A stretch of 64,000 nt of DNA from Pectobacterium wasabiae CFBP 3304 (GCF_001742185.1 NZ_CP015750.1:4464001-4528000), one strand, 5' to 3'. Numbered from the stretch's first letter, positions 8,939 to 17,942 are shown. A program made the numbers and translations. Notes: generated by a model not told the origin, from the letters alone.

Positions 8939-11530
8939 TTATTCATTCGCCTGCTGTTCCAGCGTATCCAGCAAGTTATCGCCAAAGCGCAGACTACGCC
9001 AGAGCTGGAAGATATTCTCCTGATGACGATAGTTAAGAATGACCTGTCGTTTCGCGCTGAGCTGCGGATTTTTCCCCTGCACCTGCGACGTTAATGTCAG
9101 ATCGCCCTGATTGTTCAGGTCAAGTGTGGCATAGGAACGCCCGATCTCCAGATAACGCAGCCAGCCAATCGCTGCGCCGCCCGCCAGGTTTTTACTCGCT
9201 AGCTCATCTGCCAACTGATTGTCCAGCCGCAGCGTCAGGAAGCCATCATTGGTAATACGCCCGCGTTCAATCAACATAGTCGGGTGATTAAAATTCAGCG
9301 GTAGCGTGCCGCTCACACGTCCGGACAGTGCAAACTGCTTTTGCTTCAGCACCGTCGTCAGTTCGCTGAGATCGACATGCTTAACGGTGAACAACGCGGG
9401 TTCCCGCTGCGGCCAGCGTAGCGTGGACAGGCCGACATGCCCATTCAATACATCCATGTCAGCCTGAGACATAACCAGCGGCCGTCGCTCACTGTACGGA
9501 TAAAAACCCTGTAGATCGACACGGATATTGCTCATCCTAAACAGGTTATCCAGCACGTCAATGCGCAGCGTGACGGGTTGCCTGACACCCAATTGCCAGC
9601 GCTGCTCTTTCAGGCGGTAAGGCAGGACGAAATTTACCCCGCTGACTTCACCATCCTGTAACCACAGTCCGCCATTTTTCACTACCCAGTGTCCGCCTGC
9701 GCTGAACCCTTCTTTACGCGCGGCGGAAAATGCCGCTTGAGCGTAAAACTGTCCGGCGCGGATGTTCATTTTCAACAGCGGGGAAAGCAGAGGTTGAAAC
9801 ACCTTAAGCGGCTGCGTTGGCCACCACGCACCACCGCGTAGCCGTTCCCCATCCCAACGCCCACGCAGCTTGACCGGCCCGATATCTTCAGCCTGTAGCT
9901 GCCCCTGTAGCTGGAAATCATCCGGGCTGCGCCCTTGCATCGCCAGCGTTAGCAATGAAGGCGGCAGATAGCCACCGTTACTGAAATTTGTCCGCTCTGA
10001 GACTACTTGCAGTGCCCCTTGAAAATGTTCGCCTGAACGGGCGCGTTGCCAACGAAGCGGCTCAGTCATCGTCAGACGAGGTTGATGCACCGTTACCATG
10101 CCATAGCTCAGTTGGTCCAACCCACTCGACAGTTGGCTCACTTCTATCAGGGTATCCTGCCAGCGCCCTCGCCCGGCCACATCCCATTGCCCTTTCAGCG
10201 GCGGCAGACGACCATTGCCCCAATAGCGCCACTGCCACTGCCCTTGATCCGGCCAGAAATCCTGCGCCTGACCGTCAAGGTGTAGATTAAAGCGCCCCCA
10301 GAATGCTTCCCGCGCCTTAACAATCGCCTGTAACCGCCCATTCACCCCCGTCGCACTCACCCGAACCCCCGCCAGCGGCCAACGCGCCTCTTCCAGATAA
10401 ATCTGCGGCGCGGGCGTCCCCCAGGCACGCAGCAGCGCGCCCGGTAAAAGAGAGAGTTCGGGATTGAGAATAGAACCCTGCAAAACCCCCGGTAGCGTCG
10501 CCGTCAAGGAGAGCGCCGGTAAGTTAGCCTGTCCGGTAAGCTGAAAGCGCAATTCGCTGTTGAGCAGGCCGATATTACCTGGCCCGAGTACCAACACGGC
10601 GTTAGCCTTGCCGTTATGCCCTTGCGTCAACATATTCAAACGCGCGTTAATCGTGGTGGCATCCAACCCTTGCCGCCAGTGCTGTAATGTCATCGCCACT
10701 TGCCCAGAGAGTGGCTGATCCGCATAAGGCCAGCGCCAGATGCCATTAGTAACCTGAATCACCTCATCCGTCAGTTGCCACGGCAGCGATATCAGCGGCA
10801 CCTCATCATGCGCGGCATTCAGCACCAGCTCGCCTTGCTGATTATGCCAATTCAGCAGGAGAGAAAGTGGATCCGGCGTCTGCCCTGAATCCAGTTTCCC
10901 AGAGAGACGCCCCTGCACTGGTGCGGCACCCAGCGTATCGGCTAATTCCATCTCACCGCTGACTTGCAGACGCACGAACCCCGCTGGTGTGGCGAGCATG
11001 CTCTCATGCAGAGTCAGGCGCTTATCATTCAGTTCCGCCCTAAACGCCAACTGCTCACCCTGATAATCGAGCGTTTGTTGCTGTTTGCCATCACTACTGA
11101 ACCGCACCTGTCCGGCATAATCCTGCCAGGGTTGTAGCGTAAATTTCTTCACCTGAATAACGGCAGCAGGCAGCCGCGCTTGCCACTGCGACAACGGCGC
11201 AGATGGCTCAGTGTCGCCGCTCGCTGGCACATATTGCAGACAGTCGCTGTTTAACGTCACGGCATCAATATCGGCATGCCACTGCCAGCGATGCCAACGC
11301 AGCGTGACATTCTGCACATCAAGCAGCGCGCACTCTCCAGCCTTAATGCTGAAACCTTCGCTATGTAACCCGCTATTCTGCCAACCCAACGTATCTTTTA
11401 CAGCCAAAGACATGTTCGTCGGTAGCCAAATTTTGGCTAAGCCCGGCAACCACTGCGGCATCGCCCGCCAGGAAACCAATAGCAAAGTGACAAGCAGGAA
11501 CGCCATTGGAAGTGCATATTTTTTAATCAT
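8939..11530 (-). CDS. ydbH: AsmA-like intermembrane lipid transport protein YdbH
   Basis: An 863-residue protein with one N-terminal transmembrane anchor (about residues 5-22) and a long, mostly beta-strand periplasmic body typical of AsmA-like/TamB-YhdP-YdbH lipid bridges. Length and C-terminal repeats agree with E. coli YdbH (879). Together with the redundant TamB and YhdP it forms a groove carrying phospholipids from inner to outer membrane. It is followed directly by its partner ynbE. Identification rests on overall architecture, the ynbE linkage and local synteny with azoR/hrpA and ldhA. Confidence 0.88.
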   Translation of the reverse strand: MIKKYALPMAFLLVTLLLVSWRAMPQWLPGLAKIWLPTNMSLAVKDTLGWQNSGLHSEGFSIKAGECALLDVQNVTLRWHRWQWHADIDAVTLNSDCLQYVPASGDTEPSAPLSQWQARLPAAVIQVKKFTLQPWQDYAGQVRFSSDGKQQQTLDYQGEQLAFRAELNDKRLTLHESMLATPAGFVRLQVSGEMELADTLGAAPVQGRLSGKLDSGQTPDPLSLLLNWHNQQGELVLNAAHDEVPLISLPWQLTDEVIQVTNGIWRWPYADQPLSGQVAMTLQHWRQGLDATTINARLNMLTQGHNGKANAVLVLGPGNIGLLNSELRFQLTGQANLPALSLTATLPGVLQGSILNPELSLLPGALLRAWGTPAPQIYLEEARWPLAGVRVSATGVNGRLQAIVKAREAFWGRFNLHLDGQAQDFWPDQGQWQWRYWGNGRLPPLKGQWDVAGRGRWQDTLIEVSQLSSGLDQLSYGMVTVHQPRLTMTEPLRWQRARSGEHFQGALQVVSERTNFSNGGYLPPSLLTLAMQGRSPDDFQLQGQLQAEDIGPVKLRGRWDGERLRGGAWWPTQPLKVFQPLLSPLLKMNIRAGQFYAQAAFSAARKEGFSAGGHWVVKNGGLWLQDGEVSGVNFVLPYRLKEQRWQLGVRQPVTLRIDVLDNLFRMSNIRVDLQGFYPYSERRPLVMSQADMDVLNGHVGLSTLRWPQREPALFTVKHVDLSELTTVLKQKQFALSGRVSGTLPLNFNHPTMLIERGRITNDGFLTLRLDNQLADELASKNLAGGAAIGWLRYLEIGRSYATLDLNNQGDLTLTSQVQGKNPQLSAKRQVILNYRHQENIFQLWRSLRFGDNLLDTLEQQANE

Positions 11531-11631
11531 TAGCGAATATTAAGCATCCCGTTCAATATTTGTAAAAATCTACTCGGTATGTATCTGCCGATCATATCAG
11601 CATTCGAACACAGCATATCAAGGGCTGCTTT

Positions 11632-11814
11632 GTGCGTAATAACACCCTTGTAACCGACCATCAACTCCCCTTGTCTGAAAAAACCAGACTGATGTCAGTC
11701 ACCACGTCAGAAAACCATATGACCTACGCAAACAAAGACTTTATTGATGTCAGCGGCTATAGCATGGATGCATGAATGGTACAGGCAGCCTCTGTCTTCA
11801 ACCTTTCCCGATAA
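11632..11814 (+). pseudogene. Deletion remnant of a PAS-type chemoreceptor gene
   Basis: From GTG at 11632 one frame reads 47 residues of a chemoreceptor PAS N-terminus (LMSVTTSENHMTYANKDFID, then VSGYSMDA), then a stop at 11773. The same frame immediately resumes with MVQAASVFNLSR and a stop at 11812. The first part parallels residues 18-44 of the intact receptor downstream ([20 protein letters not shown]). The second parallels its last residues ([10 protein letters not shown]). The transmembrane, HAMP and signalling domains, about 450 codons, are gone. This is best read as an internal deletion of a paralogous receptor; a translated micro-peptide is unlikely to be functional. Confidence 0.8.
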
Positions 11815-11826
11815 TCTCATTTTCAC

Positions 11827-11848
11827 GGACGCTCACCTCTGAGCGTCC
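11827..11848. terminator. Hairpin after the chemoreceptor remnant
   Basis: Perfect 9-bp stem GGACGCTCA-CCTC-TGAGCGTCC, 12 bases past the remnant's final stop. It is probably the old terminator or 3' stem-loop of the deleted gene. The T content afterwards is modest. Confidence 0.5.
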
Positions 11849-12184
11849 ATCGTCCTATCCCCATCATTTTTCCATGATTTAACCTGCGTTGCCCACAGTG
11901 CAAATTCGCAGAGTCATAATATACTTAACAAATGAATGCTTTTGGTCATCGGCACGAACGTTGCTGTGGGTCTAGCCCGATAACTAGTTTACCGAAGAAA
12001 AAATAACAGTAGAAATTAGTAATAATATATAAGTGTTCTCGCTAATTATTTCGTGAATATTGCCGTTAATTGAAGTAATGCCGACCGCTTAAGCATTGAG
12101 ATACTCGGGTTTAAGTGAACAGCATGAGTTAATTCAAGTTCATTAAACGCTTTACTGTTAACCAATGGATCTAAAAACATCACG
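11849..12184. other. Intergenic region before the repeat and aer-like gene
   Basis: About 340 AT-rich bases with no recognised gene or clear promoter pair. Flagellar (sigma-28) promoter elements, expected for chemoreceptor genes, were looked for and not found in a convincing arrangement. Confidence 0.4.
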
Positions 12185-12327
12185 TTTATACCCTAAATAA
12201 TTCTAGTTTCAGGACAACACGTTAACGTTTTGAACCACGCAAAGCGTTGGCCCTTTAGGGCGAGGCACACACCAGTAGACCGAGTCGCGCGGCCAACGTT
12301 CATGCAGCTTGAAATATAACGGGGTTA
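12185..12327 (+). repeat. Short copy of the palindromic intergenic repeat
   Basis: Starts TATACCCTAAATAATTCTAG and ends CATGCAGCTTGAAATATAAC..., matching both ends of the longer element at 15026-15298 in the same orientation. It also shares the internal CCGAGTCGCGC-GCCAACG block. Most internal hairpin modules are missing. It ends 28 bases before the aer-like start, so that gene's promoter must lie inside or upstream of it. Confidence 0.7.
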
Positions 12328-12355
12328 TGCTTGCTTATACTAAAAGGATCAATAA

Positions 12356-13909
12356 ATGCGTAAGAATTTTCCTGTCAGCGATATTCAGTATTTATTAGAT
12401 GAAAAAGCCAAGCTAATGTCGGTGACGACCACCGATAGCCACATCACTTATGCAAATGACGATTTTATTGATGCCAGTGGTTACGACTTTGAGGAAATTC
12501 TCCATCAGCCTCACAATATCGTGCGCCACCCGGATATGCCCCCACAGGCGTTTACCGACATGTGGGCAACGCTGAAGGCAGGAAAAATCTGGACGGCAGT
12601 CGTCAAAAACCGCCGTAAAAGTGGTGATTACTATTGGGTGAAAGCCAGTACGACACCGCTGATGAAGGAAGGGAAAATAACCGGATATATGTCGGTACGA
12701 ACGCGCGTTTTACCAGAGGAGGTTCGGCAGGCCGAGGCGCTTTACCGCCAAATGAACGAGGATAAATTAAAAAATCGTCGGCTCTATCAGGGATTATTGA
12801 TTTATAAAGGGCCGTTAAAACTTCTTAGTTTATTTAACGTCATCCCCGTGCGTTGGCGGATACGAAGCTACGTTTTCCTTTTCATGCTATTCACACTTCT
12901 TTTCTTATTTGCTACCTCTCCTCTCACCACACCGCTACTCGTTTTTGTTTTGGTGCTACTCGCTGGCGCGACAATAACCAGCGAATTATTAGTTCAACAC
13001 GTGGCAAAACCCTTGGAAAAAATTCTACGGCAAGCCATTAATTCCGCATCCGGGCAGGCAGATAATTCATTTCAACTTAATCGGGTGGACGAAGTCGGCA
13101 TGCTATTACGCGCCGTCAATCAATCCGGTATGAATTTCCGCACGTTTGTCGATGACGTCAACGGTAAACTGGCCGAACTACGTCACGCCTGTGGCGAGAT
13201 TGCCTCGGGGAATTACACGCTAAGCCAGCGTTGCGAAGATACCTCACAAAGTTTGCAATCCACCGCCTCCTCAGTGGAACAGTTGACGGCGACGATTAAA
13301 AGCAATGCTTCGGCTACACAGCTAGCGACACGCTGTGCCAACGATGCCAATCAGGCCGTCGATGCGGGTGAGAAAGCGGTCAGTCAGGTAACGGATACCA
13401 TGGCAACCATGACCCGTTCCAGCAAAGAGATCACCGACATCATCAGCGTGCTGGATAATCTGGCGTTCCAGACGAATATTCTGGCGCTCAATGCAGCAGT
13501 AGAAGCTGCGCATGCGGGAGAACAAGGCAAGAGTTTCGCCGTGGTTGCGGGGGAAGTTCGTATTCTGGCGCAGCGGAGTGCCGCCGCCGCCAAGGACATC
13601 GCAGAGATTATCGATACCACCATTACCAACATTCACACCAGCGATAAATTGGTCAATAACACCAGTCAATCAATGCAGAACATACTGACGCAGGTGCAGC
13701 AGGTCTCGCAACTCGTGAATCAAATCAGCCTGGCAACACAAGAGCAATCACAAGGGCTGGGGCAAATTAACTCAGCGGTGAATAACATTGATGAATTGAC
13801 CCGCCAGAACACCATTTTGGCTACCCATTCCAGTTCAGCCATCAGCAGCCTGGAACAACAGATCGCTACCATGTCTGAAGCCGTATCGGTCTTCAGCATT
13901 CCTCGCTAA
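12356..13909 (+). CDS. Aer-like methyl-accepting chemotaxis protein with PAS domain
   Basis: A 517-residue receptor built like the energy/redox sensor Aer. An N-terminal cytoplasmic PAS domain (about 10-120; [23 protein letters not shown]) is followed by a hydrophobic hairpin anchor (about 168-212), a HAMP segment, and a long cytoplasmic signalling domain. The conserved hairpin tip is present ([35 protein letters not shown]). There is no periplasmic sensor, so it senses an internal signal, probably via FAD in PAS as known for Aer. It is preceded by AAGGATC. The 47-residue remnant upstream is a decayed paralogue. A PAS receptor other than Aer is possible. Confidence 0.88.
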   Translation: MRKNFPVSDIQYLLDEKAKLMSVTTTDSHITYANDDFIDASGYDFEEILHQPHNIVRHPDMPPQAFTDMWATLKAGKIWTAVVKNRRKSGDYYWVKASTTPLMKEGKITGYMSVRTRVLPEEVRQAEALYRQMNEDKLKNRRLYQGLLIYKGPLKLLSLFNVIPVRWRIRSYVFLFMLFTLLFLFATSPLTTPLLVFVLVLLAGATITSELLVQHVAKPLEKILRQAINSASGQADNSFQLNRVDEVGMLLRAVNQSGMNFRTFVDDVNGKLAELRHACGEIASGNYTLSQRCEDTSQSLQSTASSVEQLTATIKSNASATQLATRCANDANQAVDAGEKAVSQVTDTMATMTRSSKEITDIISVLDNLAFQTNILALNAAVEAAHAGEQGKSFAVVAGEVRILAQRSAAAAKDIAEIIDTTITNIHTSDKLVNNTSQSMQNILTQVQQVSQLVNQISLATQEQSQGLGQINSAVNNIDELTRQNTILATHSSSAISSLEQQIATMSEAVSVFSIPR

Positions 13910-13942
13910 CCCCGTTCTTACGCCGTTACCCCTCTTATTTTC

Positions 13943-13972
13943 AAACCGTTACTGTCAGTAAGGTAACGGTTT
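13943..13972. terminator. Hairpin after aer-like gene
   Basis: A 10-bp perfect stem AAACCGTTAC / GTAACGGTTT, 33 bases past the stop. It is a likely terminator, but without a long T tract downstream. Confidence 0.55.
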
Positions 13973-14027
13973 GTCGCCGCCCGATTTTCTGATAGCTTAA
14001 TCTGAGGATTTTTCGGAGAAACGATCA

Positions 14028-15020
14028 ATGAAATTGGCAATTTACAGTACTAAGCAGTATGACCGTAAATATCTGGAACAGGTCAATCAACAGTTTGGCT
14101 ATGAGCTGGAGTTTTTTGATTTCATGCTGACATCGCGCACCGCGAAAACAGCCGCGGGCTGTCAGGCCGTCTGCATCTTTGTAAACGATGACGGTAGCCG
14201 CGACGTGTTGACCGAACTGGCGGAGTTGGGCATTAAAACACTGGCGCTACGCTGCGCAGGTTTTAACAATGTCGATCTGGAAGCTGCTAAGGAGTTGGGT
14301 ATTAGCGTGGTACGCGTTCCTGCGTATTCTCCTGAAGCGGTAGCCGAACACGCTGTGGGCCTGATGCTGACGCTTAACCGCCGAATTCACCGTGCCTATC
14401 AACGCACCCGTGACGCGAACTTCTCTCTGGAAGGGCTGATTGGGTTCAACATGCATAATCGGACGGCGGGCATTATCGGCACCGGAAAAATTGGCGTAGC
14501 CACCATGCGTATCCTGAAAGGCTTTGGCATGCGCCTGCTGGCCTTCGATCCCTACCCAAACCCGCAGGCACTGGCGTTAGGAGCAGAGTATGTCGATCTG
14601 AAGACGCTGTATGCCAGCGCGGACGTCATCTCCCTGCACTGCCCGCTGACGCCGGAAAACCATCATCTGCTGAATCAGGCGGCCTTTGCACAAATGAAAA
14701 ACGGCGTCATGATTGTCAACACCAGCCGTGGTGGACTGATCGATTCACAGGCCGCTATCGATGCGTTGAAGCAGCAAAAAATTGGCGCGTTGGGAATGGA
14801 CGTTTATGAAAACGAGCGCGACCTCTTCTTCGCCGATAAATCCAACGACGTAATCCAGGACGATATTTTCCGCCGCCTATCGGCGTGCCACAACGTGCTA
14901 TTTACCGGACATCAGGCTTTCCTGACCGAAGAGGCGCTGATCAGTATTTCCCAAACCACGTTGCAGAATCTGAAAGACATCAGCCAGAATACGCCCTGCG
15001 CCAATCTGGTTACATCTTGA
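14028..15020 (+). CDS. ldhA: D-lactate dehydrogenase (fermentative)
   Basis: A 330-residue D-2-hydroxyacid dehydrogenase, the E. coli LdhA length. The NAD-binding motif GIIGTGKIG is at about residues 148-156. The catalytic His295 lies in FTGHQAF, and the Arg (NTSRGGL) and Glu (YENE) regions are present. It reduces pyruvate to D-lactate with NADH during fermentation and acid stress. The start has GGAGA ten bases upstream. It is a single gene; E. coli's ldhA neighbour hslJ is not present, and a DUF333 lipoprotein sits convergently instead. Confidence 0.95.
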   Translation: MKLAIYSTKQYDRKYLEQVNQQFGYELEFFDFMLTSRTAKTAAGCQAVCIFVNDDGSRDVLTELAELGIKTLALRCAGFNNVDLEAAKELGISVVRVPAYSPEAVAEHAVGLMLTLNRRIHRAYQRTRDANFSLEGLIGFNMHNRTAGIIGTGKIGVATMRILKGFGMRLLAFDPYPNPQALALGAEYVDLKTLYASADVISLHCPLTPENHHLLNQAAFAQMKNGVMIVNTSRGGLIDSQAAIDALKQQKIGALGMDVYENERDLFFADKSNDVIQDDIFRRLSACHNVLFTGHQAFLTEEALISISQTTLQNLKDISQNTPCANLVTS

Positions 15021-15025
15021 CCTTG

Positions 15026-15298
15026 TATACACTAAATAATTCGAGTTTCAGGACGGCAGCAAGAGAAGGACAAACTCGTCGGGAACGAGTTTGACCAGCC
15101 AACAGTTGGCCTTTGGTGAGAGACAGGATGTCTCTCATTGCATCCCGATGAGCTTACTCAGGTAAGTGATTCGGGTGACTGACAAATCTGCCTGAGGCAG
15201 ATTTGAACGCTGCTTGCAGCGGCCCCAACGGGCGAGGTCCACGCGAGTGGGCCGAGTCGCGCAGCCAACGCACATGCAACTTGAAGTATGACGGTATA
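15026..15298 (+). repeat. Modular palindromic intergenic repeat, long copy
   Basis: Flanked by imperfect terminal inverted repeats (TATACACTAAATAATTCGAG ... CAACTTGAAGTATGACGGTATA). Between them lies a string of separate palindromes: CAAACTCGT/ACGAGTTTG, GCCAAC/GTTGGC, TGAGAGACA/TGTCTCTCA, AAATCTGCC/GGCAGATTT and CGCTGC/GCAGCG. It begins five bases after ldhA and ends before the convergent lipoprotein. It encodes no protein and looks like a non-autonomous, structured-RNA-forming element of the kind dispersed in Yersinia and Pectobacterium genomes. Confidence 0.78.
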
Positions 15299-15325
15299 TT
15301 GCGGCAGTGCAGACTGCTGCAACAC

Positions 15326-15616
15326 TCACCCGGCTGGACAACTGCCATTCATCAGCGATTGTTCACTACAGCGCTTGCCATTAGCTAACTGACAGGCTCC
15401 TACGCTCGCACCATCAAGCTGCCTGGAGACACCCATCGTCCCACCAATCAGCGTACAGTTAACATCAACAGGGGAACTGCTTTTCAGTAGCACGGCTACA
15501 TTTTCATCATTATTTTGCGTGGCTTTTTGTTGGGTAGCCGCCGTATTTTCACTATGATTGCTACATCCCGCTAGCAACAACACTGCTGCAGTACATAGCC
15601 ATGGTAATGATTTCAT
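15326..15616 (-). CDS. DUF333 family lipoprotein
   Basis: A 96-residue lipoprotein with signal peptide and lipobox LLAGC (Cys18). A low-complexity Asn/Thr/Gln linker follows, then a C-terminal domain of about 45 residues matching DUF333. That family's pattern is N/NC..GG....G...G.C.L.NG..C.EWSL..G.CP, here NCTLIGG, GACQLANGKRCSEQSL and NGSCP. It has four conserved cysteines. The family, including YoaF, has no established function, although some databases label it 'putative hemolysin' without experimental basis. It is a single gene, convergent with ldhA. Confidence 0.8.
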   Translation of the reverse strand: MKSLPWLCTAAVLLLAGCSNHSENTAATQQKATQNNDENVAVLLKSSSPVDVNCTLIGGTMGVSRQLDGASVGACQLANGKRCSEQSLMNGSCPAG

Positions 15617-16070
15617 GTTTTAGCCTCGGATCGGGTGGGCATCGCTTCCGGCACTATATTCTGTGCCAGAACCTAGAGAATGGTTTTTCAGACAAAGACT
15701 ATATCTACCCCACCACGCTTCAGCAACCGACATCGTAAGGTAAAAGAGAGGCCTCCCCTAAACGCTGTATCGGATGGGACGACAAGACCAGCACACGTAA
15801 ACCGAAACGATGTGCCAAATTCCACATTTTTTCAATCGGTACGCGGCCATATACCGTTCTTTCAATGTAAAAAACATCTCGTCTATTTTCTATTGAAAAA
15901 AAACAATAGGGAGTTATTAATTTCAACATTAATCATTAATCATTAATTATAAAAAAATATCAATTGATAGGATTGCACCTTTCACTATTATGGTGAATCA
16001 CACCACTATCGCTTATTTGTTTTTTTGTGTTCCTTTGTTTTTATTTGTATAAACAAAATCGCGAGTCATC
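15617..16070. other. AT-rich gap before the stefin-like gene
   Basis: About 450 strongly AT-rich bases, with poly-A/T runs from 15890 on, unlike the flanking backbone. No gene supported by a ribosome site or family match was seen. Confidence 0.5.
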
Positions 16071-16099
16071 TTGCTAAGATAAAACAAGTAACCTAGTAT
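16071..16099 (+). promoter_or_regulatory. Probable promoter of the stefin-like gene
   Basis: TTGCTA, 17-base spacer, TAGTAT, with TATTAT overlapping. It lies about 80 bases before the start codon. No operator was recognised. Confidence 0.4.
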
Positions 16100-16179
16100 T
16101 ATTTTGCTGCTCTCTCCGAAAGCATAGAGCACCACAGAAATTATATTATCAATTTAATTAAATTAAATGAGGTGAAATA

Positions 16180-16452
16180 ATGTCAGATCAACTTCTTGGT
16201 GGATGGACTGCTTTCCGTGATTTGAATGATGCAGATAAGGCACTTTTTAAAGCTACCGTACATCTGCTGGGCGTGGCTTACTCCCCTTTGTTTGTTGCAA
16301 CGCAGATAGTGTCCGGAACGAACTACTCCTTTCTAACCAAAGGCACGGTAACCTCTCCTGATGCACCGTTAAAAATTGTCAAAATCCATATTTATAAACC
16401 ATTAAGCGGTGATGCACACATCACTAAAATTGAAGAAGTTTTGCCGCAATAA
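16180..16452 (+). CDS. Stefin/cystatin-like cysteine-protease inhibitor
   Basis: A 90-residue protein without signal peptide. It carries the features of the I25 cystatin/stefin fold: a Gly-Gly pair near the N-terminus (residues 7-8), a helix-like segment, then QIVSGTNY (42-49). The latter corresponds to the family's first hairpin loop Q-x-V-x-G (QVVAG in stefins) followed by the same T/V-N-Y. A second strand pair (KIVKIHIYKPL) and a late LP follow, where stefins have their second hairpin. Stefins inhibit papain-like cysteine proteases by inserting these loops into the active-site cleft. The start has GAGGTG at the right distance. The gene is single, AT-rich, flanked by its own promoter and terminator. 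The target protease is unknown; lack of a signal peptide suggests a cytoplasmic role or non-Sec export. Confidence 0.7.
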   Translation: MSDQLLGGWTAFRDLNDADKALFKATVHLLGVAYSPLFVATQIVSGTNYSFLTKGTVTSPDAPLKIVKIHIYKPLSGDAHITKIEEVLPQ

Positions 16453-16469
16453 ATGGCTCAATAAATAAT

Positions 16470-16515
16470 AACACTACGGCTAGCTTATTTAACTCGCCAG
16501 TCGTAGTGTTGTTTT
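16470..16515 (+). terminator. Terminator of the stefin-like gene
   Basis: Stem AACACTACG / CGTAGTGTT (16470-16478 and 16502-16510) followed by GTTTTATA. The loop is long and can form further pairs. Confidence 0.65.
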
Positions 16516-16545
16516 ATAACGAAGTTTTGCTTTATAGAATTACTT

Positions 16546-16713
16546 CTATTTTCCTGATTTTCCAGACCCTCCTCCTGTTTTCCCTGAGTTTCCTCCTGGC
16601 GATGAAGGTGCATTACCCCTATTACCGCCCGACGGATTTCCGGTTGTGCTAGGCCAGTTTCCTCCCTGTTGAGGATGGCTTGACGACGTTCCTTTTGATG
16701 TATTTTGACTCAC
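16546..16713 (-). CDS. Small Gly/Ser/Pro-rich protein of unknown function
   Basis: Read from GTG at 16713, which has AGAGG eight bases upstream, this gives 55 residues. They are almost wholly low complexity: SQNTSKGTSSSHPQQGGNWP at the start and Gly/Ser/Asn/Lys-rich to the end (SGKTGGGSGKSGK). The frame runs on upstream to 16851 but that part has no ribosome site. It is predicted to be disordered, basic and hydrophilic, with no signal peptide, so not a classic secreted peptide. It is convergent with the stefin-like gene. No family was recognised; it could be a stress-related small protein or not a gene at all. Confidence 0.45.
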   Translation of the reverse strand: MSQNTSKGTSSSHPQQGGNWPSTTGNPSGGNRGNAPSSPGGNSGKTGGGSGKSGK

Positions 16714-16958
16714 GATATATTCCTCTATTGATGGAACATTCCTATTAAGATAGTGATAAATTACGTTTTTGCAAAAAATGGCGTCATTCTTCGGGAACAA
16801 AGCAGAACAGACGAACTGTTTTCCTGTTACCACGGTAAAACGATCTGGCATTCGTCGCCGTAATCCGTACCATACACGCCATGATCATGCAGACCATGTT
16901 AAGTCTGCTTTGAGCCGTTTCCCATCCGTAACGCTTTTTGCAACGAGCACAGATAAAA

Positions 16959-17894
16959 ATGCAAGAAAATCAACAAATTAACCAGAAGCAACAATACAAC
17001 CTCAACAAATTGCAAAAGCGTCTCCGCCGTAACGTCGGCGAAGCGATCGCTGATTTCAATATGATTGAAGAAGGCGACCGCATCATGGTGTGCCTGTCCG
17101 GCGGGAAAGATAGCTTCACCATGCTGGAGATCCTGCGTAATCTGCAGCAGAGCGCCCCCATTAGCTTTTCCCTCGTCGCGGTAAATCTGGATCAGAAACA
17201 GCCAGGGTTCCCGGAGCATGTGCTGCCGCAATACCTTGATAGCATCGGCGTGGAGTACAAGATCGTCGAAGAAAATACTTACGGGATTGTGAAAGATAAG
17301 ATCCCGGAAGGCAAAACCACATGCTCGCTGTGTTCGCGCCTGCGCCGTGGGATTTTGTATCGTACCGCGACGGAGCTTGGTGCGACAAAAATCGCTCTTG
17401 GCCACCACCGCGACGATATTTTACAAACGCTGTTTCTGAATATGTTCTACGGTGGAAAGTTGAAAGGCATGCCACCGAAGCTAATGAGTGACGATGGTAA
17501 ACATATCGTCATCCGCCCGCTTGCCTACTGCCGTGAAAAAGATATCGAACGCTTTGCCGAAGCGCGCCAATATCCGATTATTCCCTGCAATCTATGCGGA
17601 TCGCAGCCAAACCTGCAACGTCAGGTGATTAAAGATATGCTGCGCGATTGGGACAAACGCCATCCAGGCCGTATTGAGACCATGTTCAGCGCCATGCAGA
17701 ACGTTGTTCCTTCACATCTTGCCGATCATACGCTGTTTGATTTCAAAAATATTCGTCACGGTAGCGAAGTGGTGGATGGTGGCGACTTGGCTTTTGACCG
17801 TGAAGAACTGCCGTTACAGCCTGCTGGCTGGCAACCGGAAGAAGATGACGACGCGCCATCGCTTACCCGCCTTGACGTGTTGGAAATAAAGTAG
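16959..17894 (+). CDS. ttcA: tRNA-cytidine(32) 2-sulfurtransferase TtcA
   Basis: A 311-residue PP-loop ATPase carrying SGGKDS near residue 45, then CSLCSR and CNLCGS, the cysteines that bind the 4Fe-4S cluster. The sequence is almost colinear with E. coli TtcA (311 residues). It thiolates cytidine 32 of certain tRNAs, using sulfur delivered by IscS and ATP. The start at 16959 ([15 protein letters not shown]) matches the family; the TTG at 16938 in frame is less likely. A good terminator follows. Confidence 0.96.
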   Translation: MQENQQINQKQQYNLNKLQKRLRRNVGEAIADFNMIEEGDRIMVCLSGGKDSFTMLEILRNLQQSAPISFSLVAVNLDQKQPGFPEHVLPQYLDSIGVEYKIVEENTYGIVKDKIPEGKTTCSLCSRLRRGILYRTATELGATKIALGHHRDDILQTLFLNMFYGGKLKGMPPKLMSDDGKHIVIRPLAYCREKDIERFAEARQYPIIPCNLCGSQPNLQRQVIKDMLRDWDKRHPGRIETMFSAMQNVVPSHLADHTLFDFKNIRHGSEVVDGGDLAFDREELPLQPAGWQPEEDDDAPSLTRLDVLEIK

Positions 17895-17896
17895 GC

Positions 17897-17920
17897 ACAG
17901 GGCATTCGATGCCCTGTTTT
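17897..17920 (+). terminator. ttcA terminator
   Basis: Stem ACAGGGCAT-TCG-ATGCCCTGT followed by TTTAT, directly after the ttcA stop. Confidence 0.88.
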
Positions 17921-17942
17921 ATGCTTAATCTAAGGTGTAATG

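Noticed and set aside
12185..15298. Two same-orientation repeats flanking the aer-like gene and ldhA as the ends of a composite transposon
   Set aside because: No transposase inside, the enclosed genes are core, and similar elements occur singly (1599-1625).
15680..15946. 88-codon plus-strand frame upstream of the stefin-like gene
   Set aside because: No ribosome-binding site, AT-rich tail and no recognisable family; it is probably chance.
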